A DNA stretch of 31,133 nt from an uncultured Bacteroidota bacterium (lineage in GTDB: Bacteria > Bacteroidota > Bacteroidia > Chitinophagales > Chitinophagaceae), in contig CALEZD010000115.1 of assembly GCA_937928385.1 (NCBI GenBank), forward strand, positions 1 to 31,133. Direction: 5' to 3'. The number at the start of each line of letters is the position of its first letter. The stretch's first letter is position 1. A program made the position numbers and the translations under genes. Under the pieces are notes generated by a model. The model was not told the origin of the DNA, searched no databases, and saw nothing but the letters and a program-made list of their open reading frames with translations. Positions 7,593-15,025 of the stretch are shown piece by piece.

Positions 7593-9062
7593 TTATGATT
7601 TTATTTTTCCTTCTTTTTTGTCTTTTTCTTTTCTTTCCAGCATCTCCACCACATCCAGGATATTGGAATGGTCCATCCGTTTACCCCTGATGATTTTCCT
7701 TTCGTCGAGCAAATATAAAACAGGCGTACTATAAATGTCGTAATCTGACCTGAATCTTGTTTTACGCTCGGGATCGTACACATGCAGCCAGTCTTCCAGT
7801 CCTTTGTCCTTTATCATTTCTTTCCACTTGTCCACCTCACCTTCGGTACGTACGCCAAATATCCTTACACCTTTCTTCTTCAGCACGGCTTTGTACACAG
7901 AGTCTACCTTGGGCATCTCAGTCAGGCAATGCCCGCACTCGGGGCTCCAGAATATCAGCAGGGTATATTTAGCGTCAAACTCGTGCAGGGAGTGCATTTT
8001 GCCATTCACATCCGGCATTTTCAACTCAGGAGCTATACGGCCCAGTACGTTGGGTGCAATTTTCTGGGCGCGGTCTATATACTTCTCCAGGTCGTCGGGC
8101 GATACCCAGAAAGCATCCCCTTTCATATAATAGTTCTCCACCAAGTACACAAATACCACATCCATACCCATTATCTTGCTCGACTCAGCAAAACGGGTGA
8201 GCCACCAGAGTGTGTATTTGAACATATCTTTAGTGCCCCTGGCCTTCTCCAGCAATATATCTGCTTCCTTCTCAATGCTATCAGGTATGGGCAGCATCAG
8301 TTTGTTAAAGTATTCATCCAGCCGGCCATCATAGATAGGCGTATGTATCAGCCTGTCGTCCTGGAAATCGAAACCATCCCAGTAATGCTCTTTATAATAC
8401 GTGTACGCAAACGAGCTATCTACCGTGCCATCGGGCAGCAGGTGTGGCCCCGGTGGCACTTCGGGCACTTTCAGCGCGTTGAATATATTGGTGAGCAAAG
8501 TGCCGGGGTATTTATCCGTGTACTTCTTACGGTAATCCTTCAGTTCGTCCGACAGCTTTTTATAATCATCCCTGATTGCGGAAGTGTCGGCCGCGGTTTT
8601 AGCCGATTCCATTTTCTTGCTCAGTTGCTGGCTTCTTTCACCATAGTTTACCAGGTATTGCACATACTCTACAAACCTCGTATTCTCAGGGCTGCCTTTG
8701 AAGCTGACACCCGAGGGCAGGCTGGCCTTAGTAGCGGTTACAGAAAAATTGTCACCGTTGTTCAGCAGCAGTTCAAAATAATTTGACTTGTCTGACAACA
8801 GCACCATGTAAATGCCGCCTAATGTAAATGTATCATTTTCAAAAACAGCTTCACCGTTCTTATTCAGCCTGGCCGAGTCGCTGCGGTATATAGTAGGCAG
8901 GGGCTTGCCATAATAGTGTACCAGGTAGATGACGCTGTCGGTCAGGTCGGTAAACTTCACTTTAATCTTATACCCGTCTTTGCCTTTAAATGTTTTTTGC
9001 TGTGCCTGCGCAACGCCTGTGCACAATAACAACAGTATGAGGCCGGTTAATACCTTACGCAT
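7593..9062 (-). CDS. TlpA-like thioredoxin-fold protein, paralog 1
   Basis: This is a 489-aa exported thiol-disulfide oxidoreductase. A signal peptide (residues 1-20, ending AQAQ) precedes a DUF4369-like beta-rich N-terminal region with YLVHYYGKPLPTIY, then a long helical middle (DUF5106-like), then a TlpA/AhpC-type thioredoxin domain. The active site is CGHC at 376-379 in FWSPECGHCLTEMP, with the cis-Pro loop YSTPVLYLL later. The C-terminus is highly charged (KEKDKKEGK). It is the middle gene of the operon: 32 bp after paralog 2 and 9 bp before the parvulin gene. Reduction or isomerisation of disulfides in secreted proteins is the inferred role; the specific partners are unknown. Confidence 0.88.
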   Translation of the reverse strand: MRKVLTGLILLLLCTGVAQAQQKTFKGKDGYKIKVKFTDLTDSVIYLVHYYGKPLPTIYRSDSARLNKNGEAVFENDTFTLGGIYMVLLSDKSNYFELLLNNGDNFSVTATKASLPSGVSFKGSPENTRFVEYVQYLVNYGERSQQLSKKMESAKTAADTSAIRDDYKKLSDELKDYRKKYTDKYPGTLLTNIFNALKVPEVPPGPHLLPDGTVDSSFAYTYYKEHYWDGFDFQDDRLIHTPIYDGRLDEYFNKLMLPIPDSIEKEADILLEKARGTKDMFKYTLWWLTRFAESSKIMGMDVVFVYLVENYYMKGDAFWVSPDDLEKYIDRAQKIAPNVLGRIAPELKMPDVNGKMHSLHEFDAKYTLLIFWSPECGHCLTEMPKVDSVYKAVLKKKGVRIFGVRTEGEVDKWKEMIKDKGLEDWLHVYDPERKTRFRSDYDIYSTPVLYLLDERKIIRGKRMDHSNILDVVEMLERKEKDKKEGKIKS

Positions 9063-9094
9063 AATTCTTAATCAGTTTATATCGTTACCTGTGT

Positions 9095-10522
9095 TTAATT
9101 TTTTGAGGATACCTTGCCTTCCAGTATTTCTATCACCGTCAGCATATTCTGGTGGTCCAGCTTTTTGCCCCGGATGATTTTTTTCCCGTCGAGCAAATAT
9201 ACACTGGGGGTGCCATATACATCATACTTGGCCCTGAAGTCCGATTTGCGCTCAGGGTCGTACAGATGTATCCAGTTATCCAGGTTTTTGTTTTTGATGA
9301 TGCGCTGCCACTTTTCCGTTTCGCGGTCTATATTCACCCCTATTACCTTCATGCCTTTTTTATACAGGCCTTCAGCCTTTATGGCGGAATCTATACGCGG
9401 TATTTCTTCTTCGCAGTGGCCGCAGTCTGGGCTCCAGAACACCACCAGGGTATATTTGGCATCTACATTGTGCAGCGACACCTCTTTGCCATCCATCTGC
9501 TGCAATTTCAGTTCGGGGGCGATGTTGCCTATTACATTGGGTGCTATGCTGCGTGCGCGCTCTACGTATTTCTCCAACGTACCGCTGCTCAGCCAGTAGG
9601 CCTCCCCTTTCATGTAGTAGTTCTCTACTATATGCACGAATACAGCGTCCATGCCCATGATGTCGCTTTCCTGCGCATAGGTAGTTATCCAGTGCACTAC
9701 GTATTTAAACACCTCGCGGGATGCGCGGGCTTTCTTTATCAACGCATCCGCTTCAGCATTAAATGTATCAGGAATAGCCAATACCAGCTTGCCAAAGTAT
9801 TCCTGCAGTTTATTGCCCAGCAGCGGGGTATATACTATACGCTCGTCTTCAAAAGCTATGTTATCCCAGTAATGCTCCTTATACCAGCGGTAGCGTGCAT
9901 CATTGTCTATGGTGCCGTCCTCTTTTTTCAGTTCAGGCACTTCGGGTGTTTCCAGCGCCCTGAAAATATTGGCCAGTAATGTATTGGGGTTCTTCTGCAC
10001 ATAGTCGTCCCTGAAACGGGAAACATCTACCGACAATGCCCTGAACTTATCCTGTATGACAGCGGTATCTTTTGCCGTCTTAGCTCCTGCAAGGCTTTCA
10101 GTCAGCTCCCTGTGCTGTTTGCCTACTTTGTCCAGGAATGCTACATACTGCTGAAAGCGGTCATTCTCAGGGCTGTTTTTAAATGTTACGCCCAGGGGTA
10201 GCTTGGCTTTTGTGATGGTCATATCCATCGTTTGCCCGTTATCCAGCAAAAACTCGGTATAGCTGCTGTTGTCTTCCAGTATCAGCAGGTACATACCGCC
10301 AATGATTTTAGTATTGGTTTGCAATACCCCCATGCCTTTGCTGTCAATAGTAGCGGAGTCCACCTTGTAGATAGTAGGCAAGGGCTTGCCATAATAATGC
10401 GCCAGGAATACTTTCTGGTCTTTCAGGTCTGTAAACTTCAGGTTTACAGTATATCCGTCTTTTGCAAACAATAATTGGCAGCTACTGCCAATGAATAACA
10501 GTGTAAGTAGAATATGTCTCAT
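9095..10522 (-). CDS. TlpA-like thioredoxin-fold protein, paralog 2
   Basis: This is a 475-aa exported protein with the same architecture as its downstream neighbour: a signal peptide ending LFAK, the shared block HYYGKPLPTIYKVDSA, a helical middle region with the conserved EHYWDNIAFEDERIVYTPL, and a C-terminal thioredoxin domain. The active site is CGHC at 367-370 in FWSPDCGHCEEEIP, and the cis-Pro loop is YGTPSVYLL. The similarity runs over the full length, so the pair arose by tandem duplication. It is the first gene of the apparent operon. No clear -7 box was found upstream. Thiol-disulfide exchange in the periplasm is the family role. Confidence 0.88.
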   Translation of the reverse strand: MRHILLTLLFIGSSCQLLFAKDGYTVNLKFTDLKDQKVFLAHYYGKPLPTIYKVDSATIDSKGMGVLQTNTKIIGGMYLLILEDNSSYTEFLLDNGQTMDMTITKAKLPLGVTFKNSPENDRFQQYVAFLDKVGKQHRELTESLAGAKTAKDTAVIQDKFRALSVDVSRFRDDYVQKNPNTLLANIFRALETPEVPELKKEDGTIDNDARYRWYKEHYWDNIAFEDERIVYTPLLGNKLQEYFGKLVLAIPDTFNAEADALIKKARASREVFKYVVHWITTYAQESDIMGMDAVFVHIVENYYMKGEAYWLSSGTLEKYVERARSIAPNVIGNIAPELKLQQMDGKEVSLHNVDAKYTLVVFWSPDCGHCEEEIPRIDSAIKAEGLYKKGMKVIGVNIDRETEKWQRIIKNKNLDNWIHLYDPERKSDFRAKYDVYGTPSVYLLDGKKIIRGKKLDHQNMLTVIEILEGKVSSKN

Positions 10523-10645
10523 AATTACAGCCCGTGAAGGTAAGTTTTTTTAAAAAAAGTGGTGGAACAATCCGTTTAATATTAACATTTCTTATATAGC
10601 ACTCAGAATTAAACTATACTGACAGGCATAATTAGTAAACCGTTG

Positions 10646-10653
10646 TAGCTTTG
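10646..10653 (+). promoter_or_regulatory. Putative -7 box for rlmD
   Basis: TAGCTTTG matches the Bacteroidota -7 consensus TAnnTTTG and lies 31 bp before the TTG start of rlmD. No clear -33 element is seen. Confidence 0.4.
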
Positions 10654-10683
10654 CCCCTTGTTTAACGAAATTCTAACAGGGAA

Positions 10684-12099
10684 TTGGGCAGGAAGAAAAA
10701 AATAACGGTACAGGATATAACGATTAAGTCTTACGCGGCAGAAGGCAAAAGCATAGCGCATTTAGAAGATGGCAAGGTACTCTTTCTACCCAATGCCATA
10801 CCCGGCGATGTGGTGGATGTGCTGGTATTAAAGAACAAAAAAAGCTATGCTGAAGGTATAGTGCTGAAGTTGGTGCAACCATCTCCCCTTCGGGTGCAGC
10901 CCTTTTGCCAGCACTTTGGCGTATGCGGCGGCTGCAAATGGCAGATGCTGCCCTACGAACAGCAACTGCAATACAAGCAACAGCAGGTGGCCGACCAGCT
11001 GAAACGCATAGGCCACGTAGAGTTACCCCCGATACAACCCATATTGGGCAGCCCGTTGCAAACCAACTACCGCAACAAGCTGGAATTTACCTTCTGTACC
11101 CACCGCTACCGCACGCAGGATGAACTGCATGCGGCGGAAGGCGAAGTATTGGCACCCGAACCCGCCCTGGGCTTTCACGCGCCAGGCCTGTTTGATAAGG
11201 TGGTGCCAATCTACCAATGTTACCTGCAACCCGAACCCACCAATACGCTGCTGAAGGTATTGAGGGAATATACAGAGCAACACAACCTACCCTACTACGA
11301 CCACCGTATGCACACAGGCTGGCTGCGCAATGTAATGCTGCGCGTAGCACGCACCGGCGAAGTACTGGTGAACCTGGTGATGAAGAAAGAAGACAAAGCT
11401 GCACGCGAAGCATTGCTGGAACATATATACCAAAACGTGCCGGGCATTACTTCCCTGCACTATACCATCAACCCCAAGGTGAACGATACTGTACACGACC
11501 TGGACGTACAACTATACAAAGGCAAGGGCTATATAGAAGAAACACTGGAAGATTACCGCTTCATAATTTCACCCAAATCGTTTTTCCAGACTAATACCTA
11601 CCAGGCTGAAGCATTGTATAGGGTGACGCGCGAATTTGCCGGGTTCACAGGCAACGAGGTATTGTACGACCTGTATTGCGGCACGGGCAGCATAGGTATA
11701 TTCTGCTCGAAGGGTGCGAAGAAAGTAATAGGTATAGAGGTGGTGGAAGATGCCATAGAAGACGCTAAGAAAAACGCCGCGCTCAATGGGTTGGAGCATT
11801 GCCTGTACTTTGCAGGCGATGTAGCGCAGATATGCACCGATGAGTTTTTTGCGGAGCACGGCCGCCCCGATGTCATCATTACCGATCCGCCGCGCGCCGG
11901 CATGCACGAGAAACTGGTGCAGCAACTGCTGAAAATGCGCGCGCCCAAAATAGTGTACGTAAGCTGCAACCCCGCCACCCAGGCCCGCGACCTGCAACTG
12001 CTATGCACAGATTATAAGGTTACCCGCCTGCAGCCGGTGGATATGTTCCCTCATACCCACCATATAGAGAACGTGGCGTTGCTGGAATTGAAGGGGTGA
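10684..12099 (+). CDS. rlmD: 23S rRNA (uracil-C5)-methyltransferase, RlmD/RumA type
   Basis: This 471-aa SAM-dependent enzyme makes 5-methyluridine in 23S rRNA (position 1939 in E. coli). A TRAM RNA-binding domain (about residues 8-67) is followed by the [4Fe-4S] ligands C75-x5-C81-x2-C84 in CQHFGVCGGC and a fourth Cys in YQCYLQPEP. The SAM motif is DLYCGTGSIGIF, the substrate motif DPPRAGMH, and the catalytic cysteine is in VSCNPATQARDL. The start is the TTG at 10684. An in-frame stop lies at 10663, no ATG lies between, and the next Met is well inside the domain. AACAGG just upstream may act as a ribosome binding site. The stop is one base from the convergent YccF gene. Confidence 0.93.
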   Translation: MGRKKKITVQDITIKSYAAEGKSIAHLEDGKVLFLPNAIPGDVVDVLVLKNKKSYAEGIVLKLVQPSPLRVQPFCQHFGVCGGCKWQMLPYEQQLQYKQQQVADQLKRIGHVELPPIQPILGSPLQTNYRNKLEFTFCTHRYRTQDELHAAEGEVLAPEPALGFHAPGLFDKVVPIYQCYLQPEPTNTLLKVLREYTEQHNLPYYDHRMHTGWLRNVMLRVARTGEVLVNLVMKKEDKAAREALLEHIYQNVPGITSLHYTINPKVNDTVHDLDVQLYKGKGYIEETLEDYRFIISPKSFFQTNTYQAEALYRVTREFAGFTGNEVLYDLYCGTGSIGIFCSKGAKKVIGIEVVEDAIEDAKKNAALNGLEHCLYFAGDVAQICTDEFFAEHGRPDVIITDPPRAGMHEKLVQQLLKMRAPKIVYVSCNPATQARDLQLLCTDYKVTRLQPVDMFPHTHHIENVALLELKG

Positions 12100-12100
12100 A

Positions 12101-12478
12101 TCACACCAACCTCTTACCAAAAGGCATCAGGCTTATTTCTACTAGTTTAAAATGCTGGCGGCCAAAGGGTATACCAATGATGGTGATATACAGCAGTATG
12201 CCGAAGACAATATGCGTGATGGCAGTCCACAACCCGCCGCACAGCAGCCAGATGATGTTGAAGATTGTGGTAAGGCAACCCGTATTGCTGCTGTCGCTCA
12301 CCACCTGCGTGCCAAACGGTGCCAACACTACAAGGCCTACCTTAAAACATTGCAAGCCGAAGGGTATGCCTATAATGGTGAGGCATAAAACAATGCCGCC
12401 GATAAAATAGCCCAGTGCGCTAATAAGCCCGCCAAATACAAGCCAGATAATATTTCCTAAAAGATTGAATGGTGCCAT
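12101..12478 (-). CDS. YccF domain-containing membrane protein
   Basis: This is a 125-aa inner-membrane protein with two YccF repeats. Each carries a hydrophobic helix and the signature ITIIGIPFG (LTIIGIPFGLQCFK and ITIIGIPFGRQHFK), with LLGNIIWLVFGG and IFNIIWLLCGG at the starts of the repeats. I choose the ATG at 12478 because it starts MAPFNLLGNIIW exactly at the conserved domain. The longer reading from 12580 adds 34 residues without domain character and overlaps the divergent HIRAN gene. Function is not established for the family. Its 3' end meets rlmD with a 1-bp gap and no terminator. Confidence 0.85.
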   Translation of the reverse strand: MAPFNLLGNIIWLVFGGLISALGYFIGGIVLCLTIIGIPFGLQCFKVGLVVLAPFGTQVVSDSSNTGCLTTIFNIIWLLCGGLWTAITHIVFGILLYITIIGIPFGRQHFKLVEISLMPFGKRLV

Positions 12479-12543
12479 GAGATAATGAACAGCGGCAAGC
12501 CTACCTGCTTGCGAAAGCCCGACAAATATAATATTTTCAACCC

Positions 12544-13289
12544 ATGAACCGTTCCCTGTTTTTACAACAACTGATAGCATCTGTAGCCATTGGCAGGCTG
12601 CCTGTTTCGCTTACCAAAGACTTCCGCAAAATATACCTGATGCAGTGCTTTGTAGCGGGCTTCCGGCACTATGAGGGTATGCAACTGCTGGATGACATGA
12701 AAGAAGGCGACCTGCTGGAGCTGGTACGCGAGCCCGGTAATGAATACGACCCCTGCGCTATAGCCCTGCACTGGCAGGGCAGGAAAATCGGTTTCATTCC
12801 GGCATCGTCCAACGAGATGCTCAGTATGCTGCTGGACTGCGATGCGCTCAGTCTCTTCGCCGTCATCACGCACCTGGAGAAAAACTCGCAACCCTGGGAG
12901 AATGTTGCCATAGCCGTGTACTTCGTACAGGAGGTAAACAAAGAACTGCCCGCCCATGCCAGCTACTTAACACGCATTGAAGCGCCACACTACCGCACAC
13001 TGAATAAAGATGGTAAAAGCGGAAGGCAGAAGCACCTGATATGGGCAACCTGTTTGATACTACGCACCGTGTCATCAACCTGGATGAGATACCACCTAAC
13101 AAACATGAGGCTAAAGCATACTTTGAAAAATATTACACAAAGCACCCTATCAATATACCCAAACCCGGCCGCTACGTGCAGGTAAAAGACGATGGCATAT
13201 ACAGCTATATGTATGATATTAGCGAAGATGTCTCCATCGTAAAAGACGATAAAGGGCAGGAGTTCCTGGAGTTCTTTATAGAAGAATAA
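12544..13289 (+). pseudogene. HIRAN-domain gene with apparent 1-nt frameshift
   Basis: The first reading frame (12544-13185, 213 aa) encodes a HIRAN-type domain at about residues 34-130: VAGFRHYEGMQLLDDMKEGD, REPGNEYDPCAIALHW and GRKIGFIPASSNEM. HIRAN domains bind DNA 3' ends in helicases such as HLTF and also occur alone in bacteria. After about residue 158 this frame turns into unlike-protein sequence. The natural continuation (NLFDTTHRVINLDEIPPNKH) lies in the -1 frame and runs to 13289. Adding one A to the A-run at 13015-13018 would give one uninterrupted 248-aa protein. The break may be a real mutation or a sequencing error in the homopolymer. The gene diverges from the YccF gene across 65 bp. 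Confidence 0.75.
13041..13289 (+). CDS. C-terminal fragment of the HIRAN protein as read
   Basis: This 82-aa ORF starts at the internal ATG 13041 and begins MGNLFDTTHRVINL. It is rich in acidic and aromatic residues (YVQVKDDGIYSYMYDIS) and ends FLEFFIEE. It overlaps the tail of the 213-aa frame and is best explained as the displaced 3' part of that gene. It might be translated separately, but no ribosome binding site or promoter is evident. No domain is recognised in it alone. Confidence 0.5.
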   Translation: MGNLFDTTHRVINLDEIPPNKHEAKAYFEKYYTKHPINIPKPGRYVQVKDDGIYSYMYDISEDVSIVKDDKGQEFLEFFIEE

Positions 13290-13315
13290 AATGTGCGCAA
13301 AACAATAATTTTATG

Positions 13316-13323
13316 TATATTTG
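13316..13323 (+). promoter_or_regulatory. Exact TAnnTTTG -7 box with no gene downstream
   Basis: TATATTTG lies 27 bp after the HIRAN gene stop on the plus strand. No plus-strand ORF follows within 300 bp, so if active it would transcribe the hairpin-rich stretch beyond it. Confidence 0.45.
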
Positions 13324-13329
13324 TAGTAA

Positions 13330-13480
13330 TCTAAGCTCTCCCAAACCAGGTGAGTTGCGGGTAGTTCTTTGACATCATCCGGGCATAACCGGAAGCACCT
13401 GTCAACCAGGACGTGCCCGGTATCATTATCATTTTGTTCCCACGCTGCACTTTTCGCACAATTGGAACAAAACGCAGTAT
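13330..13480 (+). ncRNA. Candidate structured small RNA
   Basis: This sits in the only roughly 300-bp gene-free stretch (13290-13594). Downstream of the TATATTTG box there are several perfect inverted repeats: CCGGGCA (13379-13385) with TGCCCGG (13414-13420), enclosing CCTG/CAGG (13398-13401 with 13407-13410); TTTTGTTCC (13432-13440) with GGAACAAAA (13464-13472); and an alternative pairing CAGGTG (13347-13352) with CACCTG (13396-13401). A boxA-like GTTCTTTGACAT lies at 13364-13375. No ORF of note is present. I do not recognise a known family, and the ends are guesses. The last part of the gap is taken up by a terminator-like repeat (13536-13589). Confidence 0.3.
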
Positions 13481-13535
13481 TGATTACCATCTACTTATGT
13501 ACAGTATGAGGCAAAAAAAATAAAACTAAAATCAT

Positions 13536-13589
13536 GGCATCATTTTGGAACATTTTATAGATGCCCTTCAGAGGGAATTAAATGATGCC
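13536..13589 (-). terminator. Terminator-like inverted repeat of the 13595 gene
   Basis: A 10-bp perfect pair GGCATCATTT (13536-13545) and AAATGATGCC (13580-13589) encloses a 34-nt loop with a small CCCT/AGGG hairpin. It starts 5 bp past the stop of the minus-strand gene. The tract beyond it reads very T-rich on that strand (13512-13530). Confidence 0.5.
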
Positions 13590-13594
13590 GGCGC

Positions 13595-14143
13595 TTACTT
13601 CTTGGTAATGGTATAAACGATATCTGTAGTATATGTACCCGCGGGGTAATTGAACCCCGGTTGCGCCATATACTTAAAAGCGAAAGTACGTGTACCGCTA
13701 AGCCCTGAGGCAATAATCAATTGGTTAAGTGTACCGTCAACAGGCTGGTACTGTGTAAAACCATTACTGACAGTGCCACCTGTGGTATTGGCTGTTATTT
13801 TGATGCTCAATACGTCTTTTACAAGCATCTGTGCAGGATTGGTAGCAGTACCGTTGTAGGTGAAGTATGCTGAGGAGGAAGATACACTTACATCATAGTC
13901 GGCGGTAGATTGCAGGGTTACTTCTATTTCGTGGCTTTCCATACCATCGGCCAGGGCATTGATGCCGCCTATGGGTATAGTTATAGTAGATGTGTTACTT
14001 GAATCGGATGCAAACAGGCTGGCACTCACTACTTCTGTCAGGCTGAGCCGCCCGTCTTGTGACCCGCCACCGCCGCTTTGTGCCTGTGAGCAATGCCAAC
14101 AAAGCACCATGATGACCATGATAAAGTAACGCGTGTTTTTCAT
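13595..14143 (-). CDS. Small secreted beta-rich protein, paralog A
   Basis: This 182-aa protein has a signal peptide (about residues 1-21, ending SQAQ), a Gly-rich linker (SGGGGSQDG) and a beta-sandwich-like domain. Recognisable blocks are EIEVTLQSTADYDVSVSSSS, AYFTYNG, NGFTQYQP, and the C-terminal QPGFNYPAGTYTTDIVYT. That C-terminal block recalls the last strands of fimbrial or DUF4402-like proteins, but I cannot name the family. There is no T9SS sorting domain and no lipobox. A close paralog lies directly upstream (14305-14856), with over half the residues identical by eye. It appears to be its own transcription unit, preceded by a GTTAAC direct repeat and followed by a hairpin. Confidence 0.75.
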   Translation of the reverse strand: MKNTRYFIMVIMVLCWHCSQAQSGGGGSQDGRLSLTEVVSASLFASDSSNTSTITIPIGGINALADGMESHEIEVTLQSTADYDVSVSSSSAYFTYNGTATNPAQMLVKDVLSIKITANTTGGTVSNGFTQYQPVDGTLNQLIIASGLSGTRTFAFKYMAQPGFNYPAGTYTTDIVYTITKK

Positions 14144-14227
14144 TCAGTTGTTTTGCGTGCACTAATATCCGCATATCAACCTTATGAAAAGAGTATTCTG
14201 CCATGTTTAACGGCAGTTTTGTATCCT

Positions 14228-14244
14228 GTTAACAGGCTGATAAC
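14228..14244 (-). promoter_or_regulatory. GTTAAC-type direct repeat, paralog A promoter
   Basis: Plus-strand GTTAAC-AGGCT-GATAAC has half-sites exactly 11 bp apart, 85-101 bp upstream of the 13595-14143 gene. A further TTTAAC lies 22 bp away at 14206-14211, in phase. The same element occurs upstream of the next two genes. Confidence 0.5.
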
Positions 14245-14257
14245 CAACAGGGGAATA

Positions 14258-14285
14258 ACTCCCCACTGCACAAGCAGCGGGGAGT
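14258..14285 (-). terminator. Terminator of paralog B
   Basis: ACTCCCC-CTGC pairs with GCAG-GGGGAGT over 11 bp with one A-C mismatch and the tetraloop ACAA. It lies 19 bp past the paralog B stop. The T-tract on the minus strand is short (TTATT). Confidence 0.75.
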
Positions 14286-14304
14286 GTAAAAAAGGAGATG
14301 AATG

Positions 14305-14856
14305 TTATTTCTTTGATACGGTATAAACTATATCGGTAGTATAAGTACCGGCAGGATAATTGAAACCCGGCTGCGCCTTGTACTTAAAAGAAAATTTGCG
14401 TGTACCACGCTGGCCCGAACTGATGACCTGCTTGCCCAAACCTGCGTTGATAGGCTGGTATTGGCTAAAACCATTACCTACCGAACCGCCGGTATTGTTT
14501 TCGGTAATCATAATTTTCAGCACGTCCTCCACAGGCATGTCTGTGTTTTGGGTACTGGGCCCGCTGTAAGTGAAATACTCTGAGGAAGAAGCAACGCTTA
14601 TGTCAAAGTCGGCTGTACACTGTAGCGTGACTTCTATTTCAGGGCTTTCAATACCCTCAGACATAGCGTTCGTTCCGCTCATGGGCAATTCTACCGATTG
14701 CGGTGCACCGCTACCTGGCGCAAAGAAGCTGGCACTCACCACTTCAGCCATCTCCAGGCTGGTGGTCTGTACCGAGTTCCCGCTTTGGTTCTGTGCTTTT
14801 AACACATTCCCGAAACCGGTAAGTGCAAGTAAAATGAGGTAGTGTTTGTTTGTCAT
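14305..14856 (-). CDS. Small secreted beta-rich protein, paralog B
   Basis: This 183-aa protein has a signal peptide ending LKAQ and the same fold signature as its neighbour: MAEVVSASFFAPGS, EIEVTLQCTADFDISVASSS, EYFTYSG, NGFSQYQPIN and a C-terminus QPGFNYPAGTYTTDIVYT that is identical to paralog A over 18 residues. It is a tandem duplicate. No catalytic motif, lipobox or CTD is seen, so it is predicted to be periplasmic or surface-released. Its upstream region holds an array of four phased GTTAAC-like half-sites. It has its own terminator. Function unknown; fimbria or coat-like structure is possible but not shown. Confidence 0.75.
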   Translation of the reverse strand: MTNKHYLILLALTGFGNVLKAQNQSGNSVQTTSLEMAEVVSASFFAPGSGAPQSVELPMSGTNAMSEGIESPEIEVTLQCTADFDISVASSSEYFTYSGPSTQNTDMPVEDVLKIMITENNTGGSVGNGFSQYQPINAGLGKQVISSGQRGTRKFSFKYKAQPGFNYPAGTYTTDIVYTVSKK

Positions 14857-14919
14857 AGATTACTGTTTGATGAGTCAAATATCTATACGGGGTCCTGTTA
14901 ACAATAACATTGCGGCTTT

Positions 14920-14958
14920 GTTAACCGGCTGTTTACAAGGCGTTAACAAACAGATAAC
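14920..14958 (-). promoter_or_regulatory. Four phased GTTAAC-like half-sites, paralog B promoter
   Basis: Plus-strand hexamers GTTAAC (14920), GTTTAC (14931), GTTAAC (14942) and GATAAC (14953) start exactly 11 bp apart. The array lies 64-102 bp upstream of the paralog B start. A further GTTAAC lies nearer the gene at 14897. This layout is typical of OmpR/PhoB-family regulator arrays, a family-level inference. Confidence 0.55.
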
Positions 14959-14974
14959 GAGCTATGGAATAGAA

Positions 14975-15005
14975 AATCCCGCTGCAATGCACTTGCAGCG
15001 GGATT
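14975..15005 (-). terminator. Terminator of the small lipoprotein gene
   Basis: A perfect 13-bp stem AATCCCGCTGCAA/TTGCAGCGGGATT has a 5-nt loop and lies 20 bp past the stop. On the minus strand it is followed by TTCTATT. Confidence 0.85.
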
Positions 15006-15025
15006 GAATAATCCTTGGCTATGAC

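Noticed and set aside
7782..8786. 334-codon open frame on the plus strand
   Set aside because: It is antisense to a TlpA-like gene with clear domain motifs, and has low-complexity His/Tyr/Phe composition and no recognisable family.
13330..13480. Known RNA families (SRP RNA, 6S, tmRNA) for the gap
   Set aside because: The conserved SRP GGAAGGAAGCA core, a tmRNA-like tRNA end and a clear 6S long stem with central bubble were not found on either strand.
13534..13560. A-rich leader followed by ATG and an 8-codon ORF (MASFWNIL)
   Set aside because: The ATG region is the left arm of a perfect 10-bp inverted repeat, and the A-rich tract reads as the T-tract of a minus-strand terminator.
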